DNA of 64,000 bases. Source: Leptobrachium leishanense. Its lineage: Eukaryota; Chordata; Amphibia; Anura; Megophryidae. The notes under the pieces were generated by a model that was not told the origin of the DNA, made no database searches, and saw nothing but the letters and a program-made list of their open reading frames with translations. The DNA is taken from positions 99,731,204 to 99,795,203 of the forward strand of contig CM019069.1 in assembly GCA_009667805.1 (NCBI GenBank). The letters are read 5' to 3'. The position numbers and the translations under genes are program-made. Of this stretch, positions 22,111 through 33,151 are shown in pieces (position 1 is the first letter of the stretch; every line of letters begins with the position of its first letter).

Positions 22111-22582
22111 ACATATCCCCTGATGAAGTTTGCTAAGGCTAGGGTCAAACGAATGCATTATTCGCAGCGACCGTCAAAAAGTGCGTCCAAACGCATTGAC
22201 GTACTTTTTCACGGAATGCACCGGTCATACGATGCGCATTTTCGTGCGTGATTTTTTATGGATCGTCAAACACTTTTTGCGTCTGGACGTTATGTAGGCT
22301 GGACATTAGCAGCGTCTGACATCTCCTAATCACGCACACACGCCACTATGCCGCCGCAGCGCACTCTGTACATCAGTACTAGCGGTTCTGCGTTCTCGAA
22401 AAAATCCGTTAGTTTTCCACTTGCGTTGCGCGGCCATACTTTCGTGCGGCCGTACTTCGTATATTGGCAGTCATTGCCCATCATTTTCTGCTACTGCGGC
22501 CGTGATTAAGTGCACCTAAACGCACGTTAAAAATGCGATAGTCTGACCCCAGCCTTAGACTAATGAAACATGTTGGATGTGT
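22111..22582 (+). ncRNA. Hammerhead-like ribozyme motif split by a MITE
   Basis: CTGATGA (22120-22126) and GAAA (22565-22568) are the two conserved core strings. Stem I pairs ACATATCCC (22111-22119) with GGATGTGT (22075 is not involved; the partner is 22575-22582), giving 8 pairs, one a G-U, with one bulged C. Stem II would be GUU/AAU once the MITE at 22137-22554 is taken out. After GAAA comes C-at-GTT, a minimal stem III like that of Penelope-type hammerheads. Departures from consensus are an extra A after CTGATGA and GUU instead of GUC at the expected cleavage site. Activity is unproven. Confidence 0.5.
22137..22554. mobile_element. PIF/Harbinger-like MITE, copy 1
   Basis: Termini GGCTAGGGTCA and TGACCCCAGCC. 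The interior repeatedly uses AAAAAGTGCGT, GCGCATTTTCGTGC and CGCGGCC. It matches the copies at 60222-60647 and 62663-63090. The flanks here are TAA on the left and TTA (or a more distant TAA) on the right, so the duplication is imperfect. Confidence 0.75.
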
Positions 22583-23653
22583 TTTATTTTAATAAACACA
22601 CTTTTATTTTTAAATATTGCGAATTATGTCCTAATTTATCCTAACGCTGCTGGAGTCCTGAGGTCACTGTATATCCCACCCAAGGCTGCCGGATCCACCA
22701 CTAAAGGCTTCTGTATAACTTCTTCAATTCTCTTTTTTGCTGTTTCACCGTGCCTAAGGTGGAGGCTGCTGTAGAACAAGAGATGCAATCTGAGTGTGGC
22801 GCCACTAAATGTCTCTACTAGCCAACAGAGAATAGTTGAACACACTCGTTAAGTGTATGAAGATGATTAAAATTAATCAGTTGGAAGGTGAAGGTATGAT
22901 GATTGCCACTAATGTCTACAGAGAGAGCATACTGCTGCGTCTAATTAGGAAGCAATTACACTCTTCAACACATAATATAGTGTACAGTAATCTATAAAGG
23001 TGGTGTTAATAATATTAAATCAATATGCACAATAAAAGTGGCAAATGTAATTAAAAGTGCTGTGAATTCCAATAACAGTAATGAAACCACAATACAATAA
23101 CGTGCACCTGGGCGGTGTAAAATGGTACAAGGTGGAAGTGCAAAATTGCAAGAATAAGAGTGACAACGTGACTGCAGATAATGGTGTGTTCTAACAGTCA
23201 GACATGACGTTCTCAGATAAAGGGTAAATCGCCTATAATAAGTTAATTAATTAAAGTGCTGAAGTACCCCTAATAAATTAATTAAAATGCTGAAGTACCC
23301 CTAATAAAATACTATAAAGTGCTGATAGTATCTTTAAAATAGTCCTAATGACTACTAAACGTGTACTAAATGTGTACCAATAATTACAGCTCAAGCCCAA
23401 TCGGGTGAAACAAATAAGCTTAATTAAAACCAATTAGACATCCAGAGTGCATGATCCAAAATGTGTTATAGTGCAAAACATTAATGAAAATTAATAGACA
23501 AAAATATAAATACAAACAGTCAAATTAATAAATATGTGATGGAAAGAATAAAATTAGTAGACATCAGTTCTTTACAGGATATAAAAATCGATTCTCTGAA
23601 GGAAAAAATGCAGCAGCCTTACACACAGAACCAGCGTCTAATCCCCAAAGTCG
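22583..23653. other. AT-rich unassigned DNA
   Basis: No convincing gene. Short internal repeats of TTAATTAAAGTGCTGAAG and TACCCCTAATAAA occur around 23240-23330. The segment lies between two hammerhead-like motifs and may be the body of a Penelope-like or other retroposon, but no reverse transcriptase or GIY-YIG frame is visible. Confidence 0.3.
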
Positions 23654-24607
23654 CTGAAAATAGAGTGTTCAAAAAATGTAGAAAGCTGGTGTCTGGCGCT
23701 TGCAAAAGTTCGTTCTTTAAATCCAGTCAAAAAATTCAGTCAAAAAATTCTAGGTCCGCTTAGCATCTCATCCACAGATTTGATTGAAGACACATGAAAA
23801 TAAGAAGAAAAGGAGAATATTTTGTGCAGAATCTTAGCACATAATTTAGGTAAGCATGCCAAAAAAGGAATACTCACATTTAGGGGTGCCAGTTGTAACA
23901 AATAGGCACCTAAACGTAGGCAAATCAGTGAATTTATATATCAGGGGCACTGATTCCCCTGTGTAGATAGGACAACCAAAGATCCAGGCGCCGTAGAGAT
24001 GTACAATAAAAGTACCAAACGGTTTGGAATCAACAGAATACGCTTGAATAGAGTCGGTCAATCACAAGTTTATTAGGAAACTTAGATAAACACCTCAAAC
24101 GCGTTTCGCTACAAGAGCGAAAGTGAGACACTCACTGATGAAGCTCTTGTAGCGAAACGCGTTTGAGGTGTTTATCTAAGTTTCCTAATAAACTTGTGAT
24201 TGACCGACTCTATTCAAGCGTATTCTGTTGATTCCAAACCGTTTGGTACTTTTATTGTACATCTCTACGGCGCCTGGATCTTTGGTTGTCCTATCTACAC
24301 AGGGGAATCAGTGCCCCTGATATATAAATTCACTGATTTGCCTACGTTTAGGTGCCTATTTGTTACAACTGGCACCCCTAAATGTGAGTATTCCTTTTTT
24401 GGCATGCTTACCTAAATTATGTGCTAAGATTCTGCACAAAATATTCTCCTTTTCTTCTTATTTTCATGTGTCTTCAATCAAATCTGTGGATGAGATGCTA
24501 AGCGGACCTAGAATTTTTTGACTGAATTTTTTGACTGGATTTAAAGAACGAACTTTTGCAAGCGCCAGACACCAGCTTTCTACATTTTTTGAACACTCTA
24601 TTTTCAG
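23654..24607. repeat. 954-bp palindrome, 465-bp arms
   Basis: Arms 23654-24118 and 24143-24607 are reverse complements about the centre 24130.5. They enclose only 24 unique bases. I found no mismatch in the stretches compared. A 71-codon frame occurs identically on both arms (24061-23846 minus, 24200-24415 plus), which shows at least 216 bp of identity. The frame itself has no recognisable motif. The right arm begins exactly at stem II of a hammerhead-like motif. Confidence 0.95.
24127..24172 (+). ncRNA. Hammerhead-like ribozyme motif at the palindrome centre
   Basis: CTGATGA (24135-24141), stem II GCT-CTTGT-AGC (24143-24153), GAAA (24154-24157), then C-gc-GTT (24158-24163). Stem I pairs GACACTCA (24127-24134) with TGAG(G)TGTT (24164-24172) over 8 pairs with one bulge, the last G-U. 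The architecture is identical to the motif at 22111 though stem I differs in sequence. One extra A follows CTGATGA. Only the plus strand has the whole core. The inverted arm lacks CTGATGA. Self-cleavage is inferred, not shown. Confidence 0.55.
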
Positions 24608-25401
24608 GCTGCTGTAGAAGTCTGAGGATATGTATTGCTGAGAGCACAAATTTGTTGTATTTGATTATAATTGCAGGCTGATTGCTGCTGAAGGTCGCTA
24701 CGGAATCAGCGGTAAGTATAAGGAGGAGTGATTTATTTTAGCTGAGAAAGTTGACAAAGAGTTTCTGTCTTTAGCCAAAGTCATATTCCATAAATTAATT
24801 ATGATTATTATAGATTGAGAATAAGGTATCAAAAATCACTTTCTGCAGTGTGATAATTGTATACCGAGATTATTATTATCAATAATCCAATAATAAACAG
24901 ATAATATCTGTATCATAGTTAAATTCTACTGTCTTTGTTATAATTTGGCGTAACTTTCTAAGCGGAATAGATATTCTGGAAGTGGATATGCAAGTCAGGC
25001 AAAATAAGATATGTTTAAAATGTGTAATCTCTGATTTATGATTAGTGTAACAAATACCCAAACACTTGTTATCTGTTTAAATATATATATATACGTTGTT
25101 GTAATAAAAACACTTTTGTTGCATCACTGGCTGGTAAGGATCTGTGTTAGATATTCAGTCAATTGAATTATATCAAATGATTTTCACATCTGCATTATGT
25201 ACAAAAACAAATGTAAGTTATGTCCATTTTGGATCTTCTGGAATGATTGGCTAAGGCGTGGCTTGATTGATGAATTGATTAAGGTTATAAAAGAATGAGC
25301 GATTAATGTGGTCCTGCATTAATTCTGATCATATCGGCTACATTATATGTATTGCTGATAAGGGTTGTGTCTCATTTCTTCTAACTATCGATATCAATTG
25401 C
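24608..25401. other. AT-rich unassigned DNA
   Basis: Nothing I can identify. There is a TA run at about 25081-25093 and promoter-like text GGTTATAAAAGAATGAGCG near 25283. No frame above 60 codons has recognisable content. Confidence 0.3.
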
Positions 25402-26191
25402 CTAGAGATCAGTGACACGCCATACCTGGAGGCATCTCACTGAGATCAACGTCTCTCCAACCAAAATCATCTGACAGTCAGTCCTTTTCCTGTCCACTTG
25501 TATGGTCACCACTATCTGCAGCAAAACAACTACTGCCTCCACTAGTGCTGCTAAGACAGCAAGTACTGTCTCTGCTTCATCTGTCCTGAAGCAGAGACAA
25601 AGCAAAGAAGAGGGTGCGTTGTTCTCCATATTCTCTATTTCCCCAGGCAAAAATTTAAAAGCAGGCAGCAGCAAGAGGGGAAAAGCAACTAGACGTAGTA
25701 AGGAAGCTGCAACAAAGCGAAATCTGCCACTGCTGAATTCTGTCTGTTTGGCACCAGGCATCAGAGAAGGGGTGAGGATATTGCATCTGAGGGCAGGAAG
25801 CAGTTGAAGATATCTTGTACTAGTTGTACCAGCTGTACCAGGATGAAGTCCCTAGAACTACATTTACTGTAATTAGTGGCAGTAGTACCATTCTATTCAC
25901 ACCTGCCAGTTCCAGCACTGTGGTCATGACTCCAACATTTTATCAGGGCGGCAGGCAAGTTCCAGTGGAGGCTGTGACTAATAGAGATGTTCCATTTATG
26001 CAGCCAAAGAGTGAGGTATATGAATTAGAGAAGGTAGTGTCTCTGTTCCATTAACATCATCCACGACCACTAGGCTCTCCAGCTCTGCTAGCAAGCGAAG
26101 CAGTATTTGTATGGAGCAGGAAGCGGCAGATATCGTTCAGAGTAGTAGTCATGGGGAAGAGGCAACTGCTACAGTTTGATATGGATTCTAT
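25402..26191 (+). repeat. Unidentified interspersed repeat R, copy 1, coding-like
   Basis: Matches 54190-52560 read on the minus strand, where it is interrupted by an LTR. The frame at 25502-25807 gives a Ser/Thr-rich stretch followed by a basic segment (KAGSSKRGKATRRSKEAATK). The frame at 25824-26054 gives TTFTVISGSSTILFTPASS and later AVTNRDVPFMQPKSEVYELE, after one frame change. The composition suggests a DNA-binding or linker part of a transposon protein. I do not recognise the family. The right edge is cut by the insertion of the L1-like element B. Confidence 0.5.
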
Positions 26192-26624
26192 AAAACATGT
26201 CCTAATGGGGGGGCGTGGCCGGCTACTGAAGGGAGAGGACGCGTGTCTTGGAGCTCCGACCCGTCCTTCTCCCTAAGGGTACTTTGAGACACTTTTTTGC
26301 TGCTGAAATATTCTCAGGGGAACCCCTGAGTCGCTGGCCACCGGGGTGTGTTGTCCAGGGCCCGTTCTGCCCCCCCCCACCGGACCTGAGACAGTCGATT
26401 GCCAGGCATAATGGAGATTGCTGCTGGCAGCCATCTTGGGGCCTGCACCTCGGCCTTCACCGCCTCCTTTCCTTGCCCTACTGTGGATGTCCCCAGACCC
26501 AGGATGGGAGCTGTGGAGATGGAGCGCCCGTCTTCCGTTCGCCTCCTGGGATGGATCACTGAAGATCGATGGGGCTGGTGGGCCTGGGTGTAGGGTCGTT
26601 CCCCCTCTACCCACTGCAGTAAAA

Positions 26625-26819
26625 ATGTCTGTGGTTGAGGGCCTTGAGGCCTGCCTAGCGATCCTGGAGGGGGATGACCTGAGTTCTCTTACGAGGGGGA
26701 CTTGGCGCCGGATTATGGCCGTGTTGCAGGACTGCAGAGAACCACTGATCTCCTGCCCATGTGTGTCGGAAGATGACATAACCACAAAGGATGTCGGGGA
26801 TCTGGCAGCCACTGTTTAG
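26625..26819 (+). CDS. Conserved short frame in L1-like element B
   Basis: ATG at 26625, 64 codons, starting MSVVEGLEACLAILEGDDL. It matches the frame at 6389 (minus) in copy A at 30 of its first 40 residues, with TWR(Q/R)(M/I)MA and CREP shared. The frame is open upstream to about 26418. No known domain is recognised. It sits where the first ORF of a LINE would begin, after a GC-rich leader. Confidence 0.4.
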   Translation: MSVVEGLEACLAILEGDDLSSLTRGTWRRIMAVLQDCREPLISCPCVSEDDITTKDVGDLAATV

Positions 26820-26882
26820 GGAGCGGAATGCAGAGTTGGGGCCTTCAGTGTCTCGGCGCCGATCGACCTGCCGCCTCAGAGA

Positions 26883-27206
26883 GTGATCTCAGAGCGAAGC
26901 GTTGGAGGGGTGCTGCCTATTGACGAGATTAGCAGTGGAGCGGTGGATCCAGCGGCGTTCAGTGAGAGCCCCTCCAAGCAATCGACACCAGGAATGCAGC
27001 GGATTACAATGGAGATGCCTGCTAGCAGACTGGAGCGCCGACTCTGGTCCTACTCCATAGCCCCTGCTGCGTGGGTTCTGACTCGAGCAAGGCCTACCCG
27101 CCGCTCCCTGCATGGGATACCTCAGCATGCTGGAGCTGCTCATCCGGCCTTGCTGCCTGTAGAACCGCCTGCAGTGGTCCCGATCCCGTTCCTGGATATG
27201 GGCTGA
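26883..27206 (+). other. GC-rich open stretch in element B, no clear product
   Basis: Open on both strands (26883-27206 plus, 27209-26889 minus) without recognisable motif. Copy A does not obviously preserve either frame. I regard it as leader/spacer sequence of the retroposon, not a gene. Confidence 0.4.
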
Positions 27207-27712
27207 CATGCTCCTTATCTCTCTGATAGAGACTCTCCCTCATTTCTGTTTTTGATTTTGTTTTAGACACCCCCCAGATGACTTTACACCCCTACTCTTT
27301 TTTTTTTCTCCTCCCCCATTTTTCTTACTTCTCTACCCCCCCCCCCATATTTTAGTGGATGTCTTCAGCCGATTGTTTTTGTGTTGTTCTTTTACCTCTG
27401 CTGGCGGTTTTATTTTCCATCCTTTCCCCCACTTAAGCGTTACTCTGGTTGTTTTTCAGTAGACTCTTATTTTCTTACTGCAGTGTTTCCTAGCTAAATG
27501 GTTCATAACTTTGAAGTCTTTTTATATACTCTTCTAAGCTGACAAAATACAACCCTGTGCGGCAATTTTCTTTACAGATGACTTGCTTTGGCCCTGTGCG
27601 GCCATTCTCTTTACAGATGACTTGCTTTGGCCCTGCGAGGCCACTTTATTTACGATTGTTTTGCTGACCCGTTTCAAAATAAAAACTTTAAATTAAAAAA
27701 ACATGTCCTAAT

Positions 27713-30700
27713 AATTGGCGGAGGGGATGGAGCACCCAGATTTTAAAGTGGCTTGCATCAGGTTGAAGGGGGTGAGATCTGGAAAATGAAGGGACCATCT
27801 GGAGATTGCTCTCCAGGGCGTAGATGTAGACAAGTAGGCCTGCAGAAGGGTATAAATGCTGGAGGTTGAGGGCGAAGACAGAGTGAACAAGTACTAGTGT
27901 ACCTGCTCAGGTCAGCAGGGGACAGGGTGTGTAACTGAGTGAGGAGAAACTGTTTGAGTTGTAAATAATAAACTGGGGGCATACTCAGAGGAGCAATATG
28001 GCCCTTAAGGCCCGTAAAGGAGTAGGTTAATCCTGACACTCCATCTCTATAATGATGTAGGTGCTGAAAGCCCTGGTGGGCCAGAGTGCAGAAGATGGGG
28101 GCTGGGGATATGTGTTGGAAATTCAGGTTATGGAGGATGGGGGACCAAAGCGACATCTGGCAGGATAGCTGGAGGTGTTTACGGATTTTAATCCAGGCCA
28201 GTGTCGTGGTAGACAGTAAAGGGTTACCTCGAAGGGGGTGGTAGCAGGCGAGTGTTGATGGAGGAAGGTCAGTAGGGAGGACGAGGAAAGTGCCTGTTCT
28301 ACTTCCAGGTCAACAAGATGTGAGGTGTCCCGCAACCAGAAACATAACGTTACAGTGCCGCCAAGTTGTAATCCAATACATTCGAGAAATTAATACCCTC
28401 CTGCGAGAGTGGTAGTTGGAGGCCAGGAAGCAGTATGCGAACCCACCGGTCTTGCCAAATAAACAACGCACGCAGTTTATGAAAATCATGAAGGTCAGTG
28501 TGTCGCAGCAGTATGGGCAGTACTGCAATTTAGGGAACAAGGTCATTGTAATGAGGGACGCCCGACCTAGGTAAGAAAGTGGAAGGGAACCCCGTGATGC
28601 CAGTAATAACCTAGTTTGAGTTAAAAGGGGGGGGGGTCGATGTTAAGGTGATCTAGGTGGGAGAGTTCAACTGGCAAAATATTACCCAAGTACTTAATAT
28701 AGGGTGACGGTGCCCAACGGAAAGGGAACACATTAAGCTAATCCCCACAAGGTTTGGGTCCTGGAGGAAGTGCTATGGGAGTGCTATGGAAGTGCTGTAA
28801 TTAATTCTAAAACCTGAGGCAGTGTGAAAGAAGTCTAGCAAGAACAATAACGGAGAAATGGCAGACGCGGGATCCGAGAGGAACAATAACAAATCGTCCA
28901 CAAATGCCACCACCTTGAGAGCCACGGACAAATTTAAATGGATACCAGCAATAGCAGGGCACGTTTTTATGTTGCGAATGAGGGGTTCCAAGGTGAGGTT
29001 AAACAGGAGCAGAGATAATGGCCAGCCCTGTTTTTTCTCTATTCCAATACAAAAGGGGCAGAATTTAGTCCATTCACCGTAACCACCGTGGAAGGGTTAA
29101 GGTAGAGTGCGTGAAAAAGCGCCAGGAATTCCCTCCCAAAGTGGTGAAATTTAAGGAACCTGACTAGGTAAGCCAAAGAAATCGCATCACAGCTCAACAT
29201 GAGATTCGAGGATAGAGGTGGGAGAGAGAATGACCCAATAGCTGCATTACGTATATTCTTGGTGGAGTGGCGACCATTAAGGAAGCCCGTTTGCTGAGCG
29301 CCGATGAGGCGACCTACGGGACATTGGAGGCAGCGAGCCATAATGTCAGAAAGGACTTTCAGGTCGGTATTGAACAGCATGATGGGACGATAGGAGGGGA
29401 CTAAGGAGGGGGGTCCTTGCTTGGGAAGGACAACAATTTGGGCCTCGATAAATGTAGGAGGTGGAGTCTCGTCATGCAATGTATTCTTGTACAGCTTGAC
29501 CAAATGCGGGACCACAAAGCCTTAGAGGAGTTTATAATACTCCATCTCTAACCCATCAGGACCCGGGGTCTTACCATTTTTAAAGGAAGCGATCGTAGTC
29601 CGGACCTCATTAGCAGTGATGGGGTGGAAAGGGAGTCACGTTCGTGGGGTAACATTTTTGGGATTTGAGCTCTATGGAAGATATCCAATTGGGTACGGCA
29701 ATCATCAGGACCGGCTTTGTAGAAATTTGCGAAATATTCGCGGAAATGGTTAGTAATGATAGAGGGGTCAGTGCGTACAGTCCCATCCAAGGACCTAAGT
29801 GAGGTAATAAAAGGACTAGGTTGGCGAGGAGGTGTGGGAATGGATTAGTTTGGCGAGGAGGTGACCCTGTTTATTGCCATAGTGGAAAAAGCAGTTTCTC
29901 GGATATTGCCAGGAGTGGTAAGTAGCTCAGTAGCTAAGGTGCCGTACCTAGATTTGTAGTGTTTATACGTCTGAAGAGTCGCAGGAGTTGGGTCTGACAG
30001 ATATGCTCTGTAGCTCTTGATCCAATCAGTGTGAATGGTGGATAGGCGTTGAGAGGCCCCCTTCCTAGTACGGGCAGCAAATTCTATTATGTGCCCCCAA
30101 AGGACTGACTTCGAAGCCAACTCAGAAAGATTGACGTCATCGACCTGTTCAATATTGTCGTCCATGTAGTTATTCCAAGTAAGCTCCAGATGGCATTTAA
30201 ATAAGCTGGACATCATAAGATGGGAGGGGAAATGCCAATTCGTTGAGTAGGGTAACGGGGCTCTACGTGTCAAATCTAATGCGATTGCTGCATGATCTGT
30301 GAGCGCAATAGGGCCAATAGAGATCCACTGGACACGGTGAGAAAATGTGTCGGAGACAAGAAACGGATCTAGTCAGGAGGATGTTTTGTGAGGGTCGCAA
30401 TGAAAGGTGAAATCCCTGCCAGTTGTGTGGTGGGAACTCCAAATATTCACCGAATTAAAGCGAGTCAGGAGAAAGGCAGAACAAGTGGGCTGTTGACGAC
30501 CCTGGCCCACGGGGCATCCAGGGGTGCGATCCAGGACTGGATCCGGAACGTTGTTGAAATCCCCCCCCCACAATCCTAGGGGGGTGTCGTGTAGATGAAG
30601 TAAGGGGAGTAAAGTTTTATAAAATGTCAGATTAGGGTTGTTGGGGGCATAAATATTGAGTATCTGGAGGGATTCCTGCCCTGTAACGAGCTTCAGGGGA

Positions 30701-31165
30701 GTATACCTGCCTTCTGGGTCATTAACTGCTTCTGTGACTGAGTAGGGGAACGTTTATAGAGGAGGATCGCGGTATTCCGGCATTTCTGAGTGTGTACAGA
30801 GGACGTGTGGAAGCCCACCCAGGGTGCCCAGAAGGCCTGATCTGGGGTGGTCCAGTGCATCTCCTGGAGGAAAACAATGTCCTGATCCAACTGCTTCAGA
30901 TAGTTAAGAACCTTTTTCCTCTTTATTGGTGAAATAAGCCTCTCTACATTTCACGAAACAATCCTAAATGAACCTCGGCTGAATATCTGAGGGCCTGATT
31001 GTGGGGGGGGGGGGTCAGGAGGGGTAGGGGGTGTCATGAGGGGTGTGGAGGCCGAGATTGGAATTGTATCATAAAGGAGACAACAATAAGAGGAGCTAAG
31101 GGCCTGTCCCAGCAGCTGCCCCAACACCCCAAACAAAGAAATACACGTTGTTACCTCTCGTCAAG
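27713..31165 (-). pseudogene. Old L1-type LINE, endonuclease-RT remnant
   Basis: Read on the minus strand from 31165. Endonuclease fragments come first, QDIVFLQEMHW at about 30890 and WGGDFNNVPDPVLDRT at about 30570. The reverse transcriptase follows, with VPSYRPIMLFNTDLKVLSD at about 29400 and AFVDDLLLFL at about 28910, the usual YADD box being changed to FVDD. A C-terminal thumb region lies near 28150. The region is split into many frames by indels and stops. The last quarter of the protein and the 3' UTR are missing at 27713, where element B and repeat R adjoin. It is the downstream part of the ORF1 remnant at 39847-40763. The two are separated by a solo LTR and by a younger LINE. Confidence 0.85.
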
Positions 31166-31170
31166 GAACC

Positions 31171-32049
31171 TGTTATGTTCCCCCAGCCAGGTCCCCTGGT
31201 GCTGTGTGCTCTTCTCAGCCTTCATGGTTTATAGGGTTAGTCTGTCTGGTTCTCCGCCCCTGGAGTCTCAGCAACTGACCTGACCTGTGGTCACATGACC
31301 TGAACTGCCCTATAAAATGGCAATCAGTGACATGGTTCCCTGATCCAGTATAGATCTCCATTGCTGAGTTCCTGAATTTGTAGATTGCATTTTGACTTCA
31401 AGCTCTGTATTTTGACGATTCTTGTGATTACCCCTGGTACCGTATTTTTGAGATTTATTGGTTCATGACTCCTGGCTTTGTTGCTGACCATTCTCTCTCT
31501 TAATCCCATTTGTGTTTTGTCTGTGTGGTATTCTGGTTTATGTTTGTACCACACTACAGTCTCTGTCGTTTGTTTATTCTGGTGTGAGACCTAATTGCTA
31601 GGTATCCTGTTGGTTTTGCTGGTTGCAGCATAACCTCGAGTTTTAGTTAAGTCCTGCCCTGCTTCCTGCTGAATTCATTTCTGTGCAGTCTGTTTTTCTG
31701 GTTTATGTTTGTTTTATCTAGTGCAGCAGCTCATTGTTCTGTTTAGAGACCATTTCAAGGATCTCTTTCTTGTTCCATTGTTGATAGACCTTCCTTGTTG
31801 AGTCTGCTTTAACCCTGTTATTTCTTTTACGTTTTCTCGTGTACACCCCCACCCTGTACTCTGTATAATTAGAAGGCCATCCTAAGGACCTTTTTCCCAG
31901 TGAAGGGCTTTCCTCGTGTGTAGTGTCTGCTTCGGTTTAATCCTGTGTCAAGGGTTCTGCAGTATGAAGAGAGACACATACCCGCCTAAAGGGCTTAATA
32001 CACTCAACAGCGAGGACCCCCTTTGGCTCCTGAGGGGGGCCACATAACA
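31171..32049 (+). mobile_element. Solo LTR with 5-bp target duplication
   Basis: Begins TGTTATGT and ends ACATAACA, an 8-bp inverted terminus with TG..CA ends. It is flanked by GAACC on both sides (31166-31170 and 32050-32054). TATAAAATGG near 31311 fits a promoter. No internal coding sequence remains, so it is a recombined solo LTR of a gypsy- or retrovirus-like element. It sits in the minus-strand L1. Orientation is taken from the TATA box. Confidence 0.85.
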
Positions 32050-32054
32050 GAACC

Positions 32055-32353
32055 ATAAGTCTAATCTAAAACATTTTAGATATAAACAACCCAAAAGAAA
32101 GTCGCAAACAGCTGCACCTAGAAAAAAGGAGGTTAATTGAATGTCGAACAGGTAAGACATTGAAAACATGACATAAAATAGTAGGAAAGCCCCGAATAGG
32201 GGCGACCGAGGTATGCTGGAGACAGCGTCTGAAAAAAAGAGAGAAGCCATTCGAGCAAAATGTGAGGAATACATACAAACAACAAGCGAACAAAGTCGCA
32301 AACAGCTGCACCTAGAAAAAAGGAGGTTAATTGAATGTCAAACACATTCGAAG
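32055..32353 (-). repeat. Linker of the old L1 with a ~195-bp tandem duplication
   Basis: GTCGCAAACAGCTGCACCTA and the following AAAAAAGGAGGTTAATTGAATGTC occur twice (about 32099 and 32294). The second copy is cut by the plus-strand L1 at 32353 and continues at 39523 (ACATTGAAAACATGACATAA). The duplication therefore predates that insertion. Confidence 0.8.
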
Positions 32354-33151
32354 GGGGCGTGGTCTGGCGCCGGACGAAGCGGACGCGCCTGAGAGGAGCT
32401 CCCGCATAACAAGCACCAAAAAAGGCGCAAAACTTTTAAATTTCCCCGTATCGGAGGAACCACAGGTCGGAAAAGGCCACCCGGGTCCGAGGGGGAGCCA
32501 CAACCACCAACCCGGACCCGTTGGACGCCGCGGGGGTGCCGCCGACGGAACGAGGGCCTGAGCCACGAGTGGAGCCTGAGCCAGGTGACTCCGCGCACAC
32601 GTTGGGCCTCACTTCCGGGGACACGGTCGGGGAGCCATCGGAACCGCGGACTGCGGTCTAGGGGTAAGACCCAGAGAGCGTCTTTCTACTGCTTGCCCGC
32701 TCTCCTCCCCCCCTCACACCCAGCGCGGCGATCCTCCCTGGCGTCCGGAGGCCTTGGGCAGAGCGGTACTGCCGGGCTTCGGGGCGCACCCAGGCCCACC
32801 TGCCAAACGGCCCGAAGAGGGAGCCAACGGCACGAAGGTCCTCATGAACCCTCGCTGGCGGGAAGGCGCCACCAGAGACACTTCCACGCTATCCTAAAAT
32901 ATAAATAGAACAACGGCCCAGTGCGGTGACTCCTGTCCACGCCACACATATTGAACACAGGAGGGGAGAGAAAGCCACTGCCTCAAGAGGGGGACAAAGA
33001 AAGAGAACAGAAAGGGGAAAACGGACACAAAAAAAATAATAAATAAATAAAAAAATTCAACTTGTCTAAGGCAGGCAATGGCTGCCTAACGAGGCGACCT
33101 TGAGGAGATTTAACGGACAACACCGGAAGCGCAATATTTAATTTGATTATA
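32354..33151 (+). promoter_or_regulatory. LINE 5' UTR, probable internal promoter
   Basis: A GC-rich, CpG-bearing leader of about 0.8 kb before the first ORF1 ATG. It opens with GGGGGCGTGGTCTGGCGCC, like the starts of the other L1-type elements here. L1 promoters usually lie in this leader. No specific factor site is claimed. Confidence 0.5.

Larger units (their letters stand above)
26207..27697 (+). mobile_element. Short L1/Tx1-like retroposon, copy B
   Basis: Target duplication AAAACATGTCCTAAT at 26192-26206 and 27698-27712. It starts GGGGGGGCGTGGCC and ends AAAATAAAAACTTTAAATT plus A's. It is homologous to copy A (5542-6778, minus). Near the 3' end, CTTTACAGATGACTTGCTTT and the following GGCCCTG(T/C)G..GGCC are repeated three times (about 27545-27645), whereas copy A has the motif once. 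C- and T-runs fill 27290-27345. No reverse transcriptase. Confidence 0.85.

Noticed and set aside
23846..24415. Two identical 71-codon frames as duplicated genes
   Set aside because: They are the same palindrome arm read twice, with no known motif. One lies on each strand.
32327..32624. Overlapping frames on both strands at the LINE 5' end
   Set aside because: GC-rich CpG leader without stops. No conserved motif.
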